Under the pieces are notes generated by a model. The model saw nothing but the letters and a program-made list of their open reading frames with translations, was not told the DNA's origin and made no database searches. Below, in pieces: positions 55,481 to 64,000 of a stretch of 64,000 nucleotides of DNA (the first letter of the stretch is position 1; the number at the start of each line of letters is the position of its first letter). The DNA comes from Schaalia odontolytica. GTDB lineage: Bacteria > Actinomycetota > Actinomycetes > Actinomycetales > Actinomycetaceae. The position numbers and the translations under genes were made by a program. The stretch spans positions 496,001-560,000 of the forward strand of contig NZ_CP102197.1 of NCBI RefSeq assembly GCF_024584435.1. The letters are read 5' to 3'.

Positions 55481-56171
55481 AGTCGGCCAACGCGCTCATG
55501 AAAGCCTTCCTGCGGGGGCGTGAGATGCGCAGGCTATCGCCGCCCGTCATGAGGCACTCCTGATCCGAGACGCCGCGCACGTGCGCCAGGGAGACGAGGT
55601 AGCACGAGTTGGATCGGAAAAAGTTGTGGCCCGCGAGTTCGGCCTCCATGGCCTTGAGCGTGGAGACGACCGAGTACACGCCGGACAGCGTGTGCACGTC
55701 GATCCGGTGCTTGACGGACTCCGCGTAGACGATGTCCGCCACGTCAACGCGGTGCGTGGTCGCCCCCGACTGCAGCAGCAGGCTTGCCCTCTGGCGTTTG
55801 GCCAGTGCGCGCATGCAGCGGTCGAGCTCCTGAGAAAACGCGAACCAGGGGAGGGGCTTGAGCAGGTAGGACAGGGCGCCCACTTCGTAGCCGTTGATCG
55901 CAAACTGCGGTGCGGAGGTGATAAACACGAGGATCACCTCCTGATCGACCTCGCGGATCGCTCGCGCAGCACTCATTCCATCCAGGTGCGCCATCTGGAT
56001 GTCCATCAGGATGATGTCGTAGACGGGCTTGTAGTCCCCGACAATTGCCGCGCCATCGGTGAAGGACGTCGCGTCGATGTGGAGGGTGCGTTCCTCGCCG
56101 TAGCGCCTCAGATAGTCGCGAAGAAGCGTGCGCGAGACGGCCTCGTCCTCGACGACCGCTATCCGAACCAT
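55461..56171 (-). CDS. LytTR-family response regulator
   Basis: This AgrA-type response regulator has 236 residues. The receiver domain begins MVRIAVVEDEAVSRTLLRDY, with the phospho-acceptor D57 in IILMDIQMAHLDGMSAARAI and the conserved lysine in YLLKPLPW. The LytTR DNA-binding domain follows (about 135-230): VADIVYAESVKHRIDVHTLS, FFRSNSCYLVSLAHVRGV and LRISRPRRKAF. It is the first gene of the regulator-kinase-GNAT operon. LytTR sites are typically paired direct repeats of about 9 bp; I found no convincing pair upstream. Confidence 0.92.
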   Translation of the reverse strand: MVRIAVVEDEAVSRTLLRDYLRRYGEERTLHIDATSFTDGAAIVGDYKPVYDIILMDIQMAHLDGMSAARAIREVDQEVILVFITSAPQFAINGYEVGALSYLLKPLPWFAFSQELDRCMRALAKRQRASLLLQSGATTHRVDVADIVYAESVKHRIDVHTLSGVYSVVSTLKAMEAELAGHNFFRSNSCYLVSLAHVRGVSDQECLMTGGDSLRISRPRRKAFMSALADYAGGID

Positions 56172-56260
56172 CGAGCTACCCCCTTATCCCCTCGGCTTGC
56201 CTCCAGGATATCCGAGCCTCGGGGCCGCTTCCCGAGGCGTCCATTGCCCCTGGCCCGTGA

Positions 56261-57463
<1,203 letters not shown>

Positions 57464-57599
57464 TGGGAGAGCGTGGCTGCCCCTTCGATGCGCGGGCCTT
57501 CGCGTCGATTGCGCCACGGAGTGGGGGCCGGGAGCCGACGTGATGACGGGCCAGGCGGCGCGCTCCGCACGCGGAACATCCTATATCGTGGACTTTTGC

Positions 57600-57628
57600 T
57601 GACATCGGCGTTCGCGGGTCCTAGTCTG
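57600..57628 (+). promoter_or_regulatory. Promoter of the metP-metS operon
   Basis: TTGACA (57600-57605, perfect) and TAGTCT (57623-57628) are 17 bp apart. The near-palindromic GGGAATTATCCC lies just downstream, around the expected start site. The operon start codon is 46 nt beyond the -10. Confidence 0.78.
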
Positions 57629-57673
57629 ACTGGGAATTATCCCGAATACACACGAACGCAAGGAACTCACCCA

Positions 57674-59260
57674 ATGTCATCCTCCGCATCCGGCCCCGCG
57701 CCCCGCGCGCGCGACTCGTGGAGCGGCCAGACCGGCTTCCTCCTGGCGGCCATCGGCTCCGCGATCGGACTGGGCAACATCTGGCGCTTCCCCGGCGTCT
57801 CCTACTCCAACGGCGGCGGCGCCTTCCTGATCCCGTACCTGGTCGCCCTGGTATTCGTCGGCATTCCGATGCTCTGGCTCGACTACGCGGTCGGACACAA
57901 GTTCCGCGGCTCGCCGCCGTGGGCGCTGCGAAAGATCATCGGCGGCGGCGAGTTCATCGGCTGGTTCCAGACCTTCGTCTGCTTCGTCATCATGGTCTAC
58001 TACGGTGCTGTCCTCGCGTGGGGCGTGCAGTACACAATCTACTCCGTGAACGAGGCCTGGGGTGGCGATCCGACGAGCTTCTTCCTGGAGTCCTTCCTCG
58101 AGAAAGTCCCCGGCAACACCTTCTCCTGGGCCCCCGCGTGGTCCGTGATGATCCCGCTCGCCCTCGTGTGGGTCCTCGCGCTGCTCGTCATCGGCCGCGG
58201 ACTGTCCAAGGGCGTCGAGGCGGCGAACAAGATCTTCCTGCCCCTCCTCATCGTCCTCTTCCTCGCGCTCGTCGTGCGCGCCCTCTTCCTGCCCGGTGCC
58301 GTCGAAGGCCTCAATGCCTTCTTCACCCCGAACTGGGCGGCGCTGGCCGACCCCAAGGTGTGGCTGGCGGCCTTCGCGCAGATCTTCTACTCGCTGTCCG
58401 TGGGATTTGGCATCATGCTGACCTACGCCTCCTACCTCAAGCCCAAGTCGAACCTGACGGGCACAGCGCTCGTCGCCGGCTTCGCGAACTCCTCCTTCGA
58501 GATCCTCGCGGGCATCGGCGTGTTCGGCGCCGTCGGCTTCATGGCCCACCAGCAGGGCGTCGCCGTCGCCAAGGTTGAGGGTCTGACCGGTCCGATCCTG
58601 TCCTTTGTGACCTTCCCGCAGATCATTTCGATGATGCCCGGCGGCCCCATTTTCGGTGTCCTCTTCTTCTCCTCCCTGGTCCTGGCCGGCGTCACCTCGC
58701 TGCTGTCTCTGCTCCAGGTGGTCTCCGGCGGCCTGCAGGACAAGTTCGGCTGGTCGCCCGCCCGCTCGGCCCTCGTCTTCGGTGTTCCCGCCACCGTGAT
58801 CTCCCTCGCGCTGTTCGGTACGCGCTCCGGGCTCAACAACCTCGACATCGTCGACAACTTCATCAACTCGATCGGCGTGGTCTCCTCCGCGATCATGTTC
58901 GCCGTTCTGTGCGCGGTGGCTGGACCCCGCCTGGGAGCCCTGCGTGCCCACCTCAACTCGGTGTCCAGCGTGAAGGTCCCCAAGGTTTGGGAGCCCCTCG
59001 TCGGCATCGTCATCCCCCTCGTCCTCTTCATCATGATGGCCATGTCCGTCGTCGATCTCGTGACGAAGGGATACGAAGACTACCCGGGCGGCTACGTGAT
59101 GGTCTTCGGATGGGGCGCGGTTGCAATCGCCGTCATCGCCGCCCTGATCTTTACCTTCATCCCGTGGAGGCACCGCACGGTAGACACCCACGCGACGGTC
59201 ACCCAGATTCTCGCGGATGACGCCGACGCAATTGCTTCGACCGAAGGAGATGCCCAGTGA
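57674..59260 (+). CDS. metP: Neurotransmitter:sodium symporter family transporter (MetP-like)
   Basis: This sodium-coupled amino acid importer of the NSS (LeuT) family has 528 residues and about 12 helices. The start helix is GFLLAAIGSAIGLGNIWRFP, the NSS signature. SNGGGAFLIPYLVALVFVGI, FQTFVCFVIMVYYGAVLAWG and FYSLSVGFGIMLTYASYLKP (helix 6 region) follow. It is followed by a MetS-type small subunit, which in Corynebacterium glutamicum is needed for methionine and alanine uptake by MetP. Methionine/alanine is therefore the likely substrate by analogy. ATG at 57674 follows AAGGAACTCACCCA. Confidence 0.9.
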   Translation: MSSSASGPAPRARDSWSGQTGFLLAAIGSAIGLGNIWRFPGVSYSNGGGAFLIPYLVALVFVGIPMLWLDYAVGHKFRGSPPWALRKIIGGGEFIGWFQTFVCFVIMVYYGAVLAWGVQYTIYSVNEAWGGDPTSFFLESFLEKVPGNTFSWAPAWSVMIPLALVWVLALLVIGRGLSKGVEAANKIFLPLLIVLFLALVVRALFLPGAVEGLNAFFTPNWAALADPKVWLAAFAQIFYSLSVGFGIMLTYASYLKPKSNLTGTALVAGFANSSFEILAGIGVFGAVGFMAHQQGVAVAKVEGLTGPILSFVTFPQIISMMPGGPIFGVLFFSSLVLAGVTSLLSLLQVVSGGLQDKFGWSPARSALVFGVPATVISLALFGTRSGLNNLDIVDNFINSIGVVSSAIMFAVLCAVAGPRLGALRAHLNSVSSVKVPKVWEPLVGIVIPLVLFIMMAMSVVDLVTKGYEDYPGGYVMVFGWGAVAIAVIAALIFTFIPWRHRTVDTHATVTQILADDADAIASTEGDAQ

Positions 59261-59418
59261 CCGCTCCCGCTATTGCTCTGATGATCCTGACGATTCTGCT
59301 CGTCTGGGGTGGACTTGTCGCCTCGGTCGTCCTGCTGCAGGTCCTGTCGGTGCCCACCGACGAGGAGACCGAGGCCGCGCAGCGCGCTATCGATGCCACT
59401 GCAGCCGCGAAGCGGTAG
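59257..59418 (+). CDS. metS: MetS-type small subunit of the NSS transporter
   Basis: This 53-residue single-pass membrane protein begins MTAPAIALMILTILLVWGGL, continues VASVVLLQVLSVPTDEE and has a short charged tail. It is the size and type of MetS, which Corynebacterium MetP requires. GTG at 59257 overlaps the metP stop (GTGA), so the two are coupled. It is too short for usual ORF lists. Confidence 0.88.
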   Translation: MTAPAIALMILTILLVWGGLVASVVLLQVLSVPTDEETEAAQRAIDATAAAKR

Positions 59419-59427
59419 GGGGAGATC

Positions 59428-60174
59428 GTGAAGCTCGTAGCCTTTGATCTCGACGACACCCTGGCACCCTCGAAGTCGCCGCTGCCCGCACGCATGGATG
59501 TGGCTCTGCGTTCCCTATTGGATCACGTGGAAGTGTGCATCATTTCCGGCGGCCAGATGGGCCAGTTCCGCGCCCAGGTGCTCGACAACCTCCACGCCAG
59601 TGACGCGCAACTTGCGCGCCTGCACCTGATGCCGACCTGCGGGACCCGCTACTATCGGTACGACAACGGTGCGTGGGTTGAGCGCTACGCTCACGACCTG
59701 GATCCCGATCTCGCCGCGCGTGCCGTGTCCTCGCTTGAGCGCCACGCCCGCGCCCTCGGGCTGTGGGAGGAGAATCCGTGGGGACAGATCATCGAGAACC
59801 GCGGGTCGCAGATCACCTTCTCCGCGCTGGGGCAGGAGGCACCCCTGGAGGCCAAGCGGGCGTGGGATCCGGATGGGACGAAGAAGGCCGCCCTGCGCGA
59901 CGCCGTCGCCCCCGACGTTCCGGAATTGGACGTGCGGGGAGGAGGGTCGACCTCGGTTGATGTCACGACGCGCGGCATCGACAAGGCGTACGGCATGGGC
60001 AAGCTCGTGGAGGAGACGGGCATTGCCGCCTCCGAGATGCTCTTCGTCGGGGATCGGCTCGACCCCGAGGGCAACGACTATCCCGTCAAGGCTGCGGGCT
60101 ACGCGACGCGAGCGGTCTCGGGCTGGGAGGAATGCGTCAGCGTCATCGAGGAGATCGTGGCCGCCGTGAGGTGA
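59428..60174 (+). CDS. HAD-IIB phosphatase (phosphomannomutase/sucrose-phosphatase-like)
   Basis: This HAD superfamily IIB hydrolase has 248 residues. Motif I is KLVAFDLDDTLAPSKSPLPA. Motif II is VEVCIISGGQMGQFRAQVL. A cap domain includes GSQITFSALGQEAPLEAKRA. STSVDVTTRGIDKAYGMGKL precedes motif IV, LFVGDRLDPEGNDYPVKAAG. It resembles the eukaryotic phosphomannomutase (PMM2) fold as found in actinobacterial single-domain proteins; those may act as phosphatases or mutases. GTG at 59428 lies 9 nt after metS and probably shares the transcript. Confidence 0.88.
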   Translation: MKLVAFDLDDTLAPSKSPLPARMDVALRSLLDHVEVCIISGGQMGQFRAQVLDNLHASDAQLARLHLMPTCGTRYYRYDNGAWVERYAHDLDPDLAARAVSSLERHARALGLWEENPWGQIIENRGSQITFSALGQEAPLEAKRAWDPDGTKKAALRDAVAPDVPELDVRGGGSTSVDVTTRGIDKAYGMGKLVEETGIAASEMLFVGDRLDPEGNDYPVKAAGYATRAVSGWEECVSVIEEIVAAVR

Positions 60175-60194
60175 CGCCAAAGATGCGCATCATC

Positions 60195-60226
60195 GAGGCC
60201 GGGGCCGGGGGAGCGGCTCCGGCCTC
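60195..60226. terminator. Terminator between the HAD gene and the RNA methyltransferase gene
   Basis: A 13-bp stem (60195-60207 with 60214-60226, one G-T pair) and GGGGAG loop lie between convergent genes. TTCCGCCTCTTC follows on the plus strand. Confidence 0.7.
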
Positions 60227-60250
60227 TTCCGCCTCTTCGCGACGGGGCGC

Positions 60251-61120
60251 CTAGGCTCCGACGCCTCGCGTTGCCCAGAACACCACCGCTGAGGCGGCCG
60301 CCACGTTGAGCGAATCGACTCCGTGGTCCATCGGAATCTTCACGGTGTAGTCGGAGGCCGCGATCGTGTGCTTGCCCAGGCCATGCCCCTCGGTTCCCAT
60401 CACGATCGCCAGGCGCGCATCGGGGCCGCGCAGGGCGGGGAGGGCGGCGAAGTCGTCCAGTGAGATGGAGTCTTCGCACAGGGCCAGTGAGGCGAGAGTG
60501 AATCCCGCATCACGCAGGAGCGCGATGTCGCCGGGCCACGATTCGAGGCGAGTCCACGGAACCTGAAACACGGTCCCCATCGAGACGCGGACGGAGCGCC
60601 GATACAGGGGATCTGCACACGAGGGCGTGACCAGCACCGCGTCGATCCCGAGCGCCGCGGCGCTGCGGAATGCCGCTCCCACGTTGGTGTGATCCACCAG
60701 GTTCTCCAGGATGACGACGCGGCGGGTCGGCTGCGGGGGCTGGGCACTCGTCAGGAGCTGCACCACCGAGGGAAGCTGGGGGCGCTGCATGGCGGCCAAC
60801 GCGCCGCGATGCAGATGAAAGCCCGTCATGCGTTCCAAGACCTCTTCCGGGGCAACGAACACGGGAACCTCCCCGCCTTCGAACGATCCGGTTGCCGCGG
60901 CGATGAGCGGGCGCAGGGTGGGAAGCCACCGTGCGCTGACCAGGAAGGAGCGGGGCCGATGGCCCGCGGCAATGGCGCGCTCGATGACGGTGGCCGACTC
61001 CGCCATGTAGAGCCCACGCTCGGGTTCGATGCGGGAGCGCAGCTTCACGTCCTTGAGTCGCGTGTAGTCGGTCAGGCGCGGGTCCTCGCGCAGGTCGGCG
61101 TGCGCCAGCTCGATGATCAT
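60251..61120 (-). CDS. SpoU/TrmH family RNA 2'-O-methyltransferase
   Basis: This is an AdoMet-dependent RNA ribose methyltransferase of the SPOUT class with 289 residues. An N-terminal RNA-binding region starts DYTRLKDVKLRSRIEPERGL. The knotted catalytic domain has motif 1 ENLVDHTNVGAAFRSAAALG, motif 2 LAIVMGTEGHGL and motif 3 VDSLNVAAASAVVFW. tRNA or 23S rRNA are possible targets. It follows pyrD by 10 nt. Confidence 0.9.
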   Translation of the reverse strand: MIIELAHADLREDPRLTDYTRLKDVKLRSRIEPERGLYMAESATVIERAIAAGHRPRSFLVSARWLPTLRPLIAAATGSFEGGEVPVFVAPEEVLERMTGFHLHRGALAAMQRPQLPSVVQLLTSAQPPQPTRRVVILENLVDHTNVGAAFRSAAALGIDAVLVTPSCADPLYRRSVRVSMGTVFQVPWTRLESWPGDIALLRDAGFTLASLALCEDSISLDDFAALPALRGPDARLAIVMGTEGHGLGKHTIAASDYTVKIPMDHGVDSLNVAAASAVVFWATRGVGA

Positions 61121-61130
61121 TGCGTGCCTC

Positions 61131-62195
61131 TCAGGAGCGCTGGAGGGCGCGGGAGACCTCTCCTGGCCACGACGGTCCCTCGAAGATGAAGGCGGAGAAT
61201 GCCTCGACGAGGTCCGCCCCAGCCCCGATCATGCGCAGGGCGTCGGCCTGGGAGGACACGCCGCCCGTGCCAATGAGGATCTGGGAGTCGTCCAGGTGAG
61301 CCGCCACCAGTGAGATCACCTCGAGGGCACGGCCGAGCAGCGGTGCGCCCGAGACCCCGCCCGGTCCCAGATCGTGGTCGATCGTCGTGTTGGTGGCGAC
61401 CACGCCAGCGAGTCCGAGCTCCTTGGTGAGTTCAACGATCGCCACGATGTCCTCGTCGGCGAGGTCGGGGGCAATCTTGACGAAGAGTGGCATGGGGCGG
61501 TCGGGGGCACCCGCCTCGCAGCCGCGCCGTGCCGCCGTGAGAATGGGACGCAGCTGGTCCACGGACTGCAGGTCTCGCAGGCCCGGCGTATTGGGCGAGG
61601 AGACGTTGACGACGACGAAGTCCACCCAGCGAGCGAGGACCTTCGCGCAGTACTCGTAGTCGGCGCTTGCGTCCTCCTCCGCGGTGAGCTTGTTCTTGCC
61701 GATGTTTGCTCCCACGATCGCGGCGCGCCCCGCGGGGGTGGCACGCAGGGCCCGCAGATTCGCTGCGGCGGCGTCGGCCCCGGCATTGTTGAAGCCCATG
61801 CGGTTGCGCAGCCCACGCTCGTCCATGAGCCGCCACAGGCGAGGGGCCTCGTTGCCCGGCTGGGGACGCGGCGTGACCGTGCCGATCTCGACGAACGCGA
61901 AGCCGAGGGCGCTCATGCCCAGCACGGCCTCCGCATCCTTGTCCATGCCGGCCGCCAGCCCGAGCCGCGAGGGAAGAACGCGCTGGCCGAGCGTGAGGGG
62001 TACTTCGGCGCCATCGATGGTGCGCGTGGGGCGACGGAGGGGATCGAGGTGCCCAAGGGTGGCCCGCATGAGGGAGCGCGTGGGAGCGCATCGTCCCGCA
62101 CGGGAGATGAGGCCGAGACCCAGGTGGTGTGCCTGCTCCGGGTCGGTGAGGGAGATAAAGTGTGTGAATGCCCAGTTGTACGCGCGTCGGATCAT
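61131..62195 (-). CDS. pyrD: Dihydroorotate dehydrogenase, class 2 (quinone-dependent)
   Basis: PyrD oxidises dihydroorotate to orotate and passes electrons from FMN to quinone. It has 354 residues. The class 2 N-terminal helices (RRAYNWAFTHFISLTDPEQA) bind membrane and quinone. GLAAGMDKDAEAVLGMSALG and GFAFVEIGTVTPRPQPGNEA mark the barrel, NRMGFNNAGADAAAANL follows, and the catalytic serine lies in NVSSPNTPGLRDLQ. LIGTGGVSSQADALRMIGAG binds the FMN phosphate. The SpoU gene follows by 10 nt. Class 2 implies a respiratory quinone pool. Confidence 0.95.
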   Translation of the reverse strand: MIRRAYNWAFTHFISLTDPEQAHHLGLGLISRAGRCAPTRSLMRATLGHLDPLRRPTRTIDGAEVPLTLGQRVLPSRLGLAAGMDKDAEAVLGMSALGFAFVEIGTVTPRPQPGNEAPRLWRLMDERGLRNRMGFNNAGADAAAANLRALRATPAGRAAIVGANIGKNKLTAEEDASADYEYCAKVLARWVDFVVVNVSSPNTPGLRDLQSVDQLRPILTAARRGCEAGAPDRPMPLFVKIAPDLADEDIVAIVELTKELGLAGVVATNTTIDHDLGPGGVSGAPLLGRALEVISLVAAHLDDSQILIGTGGVSSQADALRMIGAGADLVEAFSAFIFEGPSWPGEVSRALQRS

Positions 62196-62213
62196 GACTC
62201 CTAGGGTAGATGA

Positions 62214-62870
62214 TTAGTCCCACCATGCCCACCACCAGCGCTCGGACGAGCCGGTTCTGGTGAGGAAGCGAATCTCGTCCGGCGCAGGAGCGTCGGCAGG
62301 CACCGCGAGGACCCGGGCGAGAGCGAGCCAATGGAGGTAGCTGGGGCACGCTTGCTCGGGCGCGGGCGAGCCCGTGATGGCGCTGATTGCCGACTCGGGC
62401 ACGCACACCGTGTCGATGCTGACTCTCTCGTCCCTCCTCGGAGCGCGTATCATGTAGCCCTCAAGGGTGAGTCCGTCGACGCTGGCGGCCGCGCGCAGGA
62501 GGGTGGCGATGGTGGGCGCGTTGTTCTGCCGGTCGCCGCGTGCGAGGCGAGGCAAGAGGGACAGGAGGCGCCTGGCGTCTGCGCCCTCCAGGCCCCCGAT
62601 GCGAGCGTAGTCGTCGCCGCCCCATCCCTCGCTGACGTATGGAGCCAGCAGCGCGGTGATGCCGCGGTCGTCCAGCCAGTGCATGGGTCCGTAGAGCCCG
62701 TCTCGCGGGTGGTCCTCCTCGAATTGGACGTCGGCGCCTGCGGTAGTGCGAGGCGAGTGGTTGCTTCCCTGGGATGAGGGGGCGGTCACCGGGGTGGCGC
62801 GATCTGCTGGTGGGTCGTGGCGGGGCGAATCCTGGGGAAGAGGGATGGTCGAGGTGGTGAGCGTACGCAT
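62214..62870 (-). CDS. Hypothetical protein with tryptophan-rich C-terminus
   Basis: I do not recognise this 218-residue soluble protein. Residues 1-55 are disordered and rich in Pro, Thr, Ser and Asp. The rest looks folded, with LYGPMHWLDDRGITALLAPY, GLEGADARRLLSLLPRLARG and TIATLLRAAASVDGLTLEGY. It ends with a striking SSERWWWAWWD tail holding five tryptophans in its last six residues before Asp. No membrane segment or signal peptide is seen. ATG at 62870 follows GGAAAGGA; an open frame to 63005 adds unconserved residues over a terminator. It precedes pyrD on the same strand by 18 nt. Confidence 0.7.
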   Translation of the reverse strand: MRTLTTSTIPLPQDSPRHDPPADRATPVTAPSSQGSNHSPRTTAGADVQFEEDHPRDGLYGPMHWLDDRGITALLAPYVSEGWGGDDYARIGGLEGADARRLLSLLPRLARGDRQNNAPTIATLLRAAASVDGLTLEGYMIRAPRRDERVSIDTVCVPESAISAITGSPAPEQACPSYLHWLALARVLAVPADAPAPDEIRFLTRTGSSERWWWAWWD

Positions 62871-63010
62871 GGGCTGGGTCCTTTCCAAACGGTGCGGCGC
62901 AAAGTGCCGCTGTTCCCAGCATGTGGCCTCAACGCTTTCGAGAAAGGGGTCGTGGGCCCCGCCTGTGCGCTGCGCAGAGGCGGTGAAGGTGCCTGTGGGC
63001 AACACAGAAG

Positions 63011-63043
63011 AGTCCCGGACCCCTGTGGATGGGATCCGGGACT
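63011..63043 (-). terminator. Terminator after the DUF3043 gene
   Basis: AGTCCCGGA (63011-63019) pairs perfectly with TCCGGGACT (63035-63043) around a 15-nt loop. On the minus strand CTTCTGTG follows, 19 nt after the DUF3043 stop. Confidence 0.65.
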
Positions 63044-63061
63044 GGGCACGCGAGCGCGGGC

Positions 63062-63682
63062 CTACGCGGGGTACTCTCCCCGGGCGACCTGGGGGCGCGG
63101 CGAACGCCAGCGGCGCGGCATGATCATGCGTGAAAACGTGTAGTAGCCGGTGCCGCTGGGAATATCCTCGCGGGGGTGGCTGGCCGAGAAGAGGCGTTTA
63201 ATCTTGCGCCACACGACGATGGCTTCGACGGCAGTCACGATGAAGGAACCGTACATGAGGATCGACGAACCATAGAGCATGTAGGCCTGCCACTGCAGCG
63301 GCACCCGGTTGGCGAAGGTCGACAGCCCGAGCAGCAGGATGATCGAGACCATCATGAGTGCCATGATCCACTCGGCAAACGATCGGCGCGCGTCGACGTA
63401 ATCGCGCACGTAGCGGCGGGCACGTCCCTTGTCTCGCGCCGGCAGGAACTTCTCCTCACCGGTGATGAGGGCGCGCTGCTCCGCATCGTAGCGGGCGTTG
63501 CGCTTGGCTCGTGCCGCGCGCTTGGCCTCCTTGCGATCGGCGGGCACCAGGGGATGAATGCGGGCCGCCTCGGCCGCCTTGCGCTTCGGCGTGGGCCGCC
63601 CTTTCTTGCCGGTGGGCGTCGTCGAGGCCTGCGCGGCGTGAGCCGATTCGTCCTCGCCGTTCTTCTTGCTTCGTCCAAACAC
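63062..63682 (-). CDS. DUF3043 domain protein
   Basis: This 206-residue actinobacterial membrane protein of unknown function has the DUF3043 layout. A charged N-terminus rich in Lys, Arg and Ala (1-95) includes KAAEAARIHPLVPADRKEAK and KRNARYDAEQRALITGEEKF. RRYVRDYVDARRSFAEWIMA leads into two membrane helices (about 110-128 and 140-158). A cytoplasmic tail follows. ATG at 63682 begins MFGRSKKNG. It is divergent from the M20 peptidase gene, as often seen in actinobacteria. Confidence 0.88.
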   Translation of the reverse strand: MFGRSKKNGEDESAHAAQASTTPTGKKGRPTPKRKAAEAARIHPLVPADRKEAKRAARAKRNARYDAEQRALITGEEKFLPARDKGRARRYVRDYVDARRSFAEWIMALMMVSIILLLGLSTFANRVPLQWQAYMLYGSSILMYGSFIVTAVEAIVVWRKIKRLFSASHPREDIPSGTGYYTFSRMIMPRRWRSPRPQVARGEYPA

Positions 63683-63740
63683 GCTTCAAGGCTAGCGGAA
63701 AGCCCCGCCGCCTCGCACTTCCATGGTCTACCCTGGGCGT

Positions 63741-64000
63741 ATGGCTGATACTTCACATGCTCTGTCGTCGTCCGTCCTGAAGGAACGCCTGGAGGAGGTC
63801 TTCCCATCGCTGCTGGAGGAGCTCACGCAGCTCGTCGCGATTCCCTCGGTCTCCTCCGACCCGGCGCACGCTGCCGACGTGGAGCGCAGCGCCGCCCACC
63901 TGCGCGAACGCCTTGAGGCCCTGGGCATGCACGCCCGGGTGCTGAGTGAGACGGCCGCGGACGGAACGCCGGGCAAGCCCGCCGTCGTCGCGCGAAGCCC
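63741..64000 (+). CDS. M20 family dipeptidase, N-terminal part (runs off window)
   Basis: This is the start of a zinc-dependent M20 peptidase. The visible 86 residues begin MADTSHALSSSVLKERLEEV. They continue through LLEELTQLVAIPSVSSDPAH, with the IPSVSSD motif typical of M20 dipeptidases, and HLRERLEALGMHARVL, then end within GKPAVVARS at the window edge. Metal ligands would lie further downstream. The frame is open to position 64000. Confidence 0.88.
   Translation, partial: MADTSHALSSSVLKERLEEVFPSLLEELTQLVAIPSVSSDPAHAADVERSAAHLRERLEALGMHARVLSETAADGTPGKPAVVARS

Noticed and set aside
54101..56171. An agrBD-like autoinducing peptide locus next to the kinase
   Set aside because: No short ORF with a peptide-like pattern and no AgrB-like membrane protease is present between the kinase genes and their neighbours.
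57677..59191. A 504-residue minus-strand frame rich in His, Asp and Glu
   Set aside because: It is the reverse complement of the hydrophobic metP helices; such acidic frames arise opposite membrane proteins.

Overview
The window is GC-rich, densely coded bacterial DNA. Actinobacterial traits are a single-polypeptide type I fatty acid synthase in an operon with an acyl-CoA carboxylase, a cysteine-free ribosomal protein L32, DUF3043, an Orn oligoribonuclease, and many GTG starts and 4-nt GTGA/ATGA overlaps. The gene set (GH3 glucosidase, PTS fragments, MetP/MetS-like importer, UDP-galactopyranose mutase) fits an Actinomyces/Schaalia-type member of the Actinomycetaceae. That assignment is inference from gene content, not a database match.

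Layout. 1-622: 5' part of a glycogen debranching enzyme (glgX, minus). 810-4892: etfB-etfA-cysteine desulfurase-mnmA operon. 5006-8899: tRNA-Leu, a peroxiredoxin, an orphan membrane protein and an ABC exporter pair. 8900-9819: a roughly 600-bp gene-poor stretch with a symmetric six-unit repeat array, then two identical tRNA-Lys genes. 9820-15116: MntR/DtxR-type regulator, HIT protein, leuS, Nei/Fpg glycosylase. 15163-18126 (minus): GNAT, cysE, cysK, YigZ. 18303-23633: rpmF, a cation/proton antiporter, tRNA-Arg, metF, metE. 23909-24492: a 21-codon cysteine-rich leader ORF before a stand-alone winged-helix regulator. 24511-27507: frameshifted ilvA (minus), orn and an SSB-like protein. 27447-41431 (minus): birA-accA-accD-fas-acpS, an apparently complete fatty-acid synthesis operon; fas carries an apparent frameshift. 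41749-47036: ettA, then PTS EIIB, malQ, and EIIA/EIIB on the other strand. 47144-53575: MFS and HAD genes divergent from GH3-GtrA-GT2. 53586-56171 (minus): LytTR response regulator, AgrC-type kinase, GNAT. 56321-60174: glf, metP, metS, HAD phosphatase. 60251-63682 (minus): SpoU methyltransferase, pyrD, an orphan gene and DUF3043. 63741-end: start of an M20 peptidase.

How the genes work together. Sulfur and methionine metabolism recurs: cysteine desulfurase/MnmA, cysE/cysK, metF/metE, metP/metS, and the cysteine-rich leader. Fatty-acid synthesis is encoded as one unit from biotin ligase through carboxylase and synthase to phosphopantetheinyl transferase. Carbohydrate genes (glgX, malQ, PTS parts, GH3) suggest glucan and sugar use.

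The features most worth follow-up are the symmetric 19-bp-phased repeat array (9315-9415), the apparently leaderless cysteine-rich leader ORF with a hairpin starting at its stop codon (23909-24041), a 9-codon leaderless micro-ORF before a GNAT gene, and the two frameshifts (ilvA, fas).
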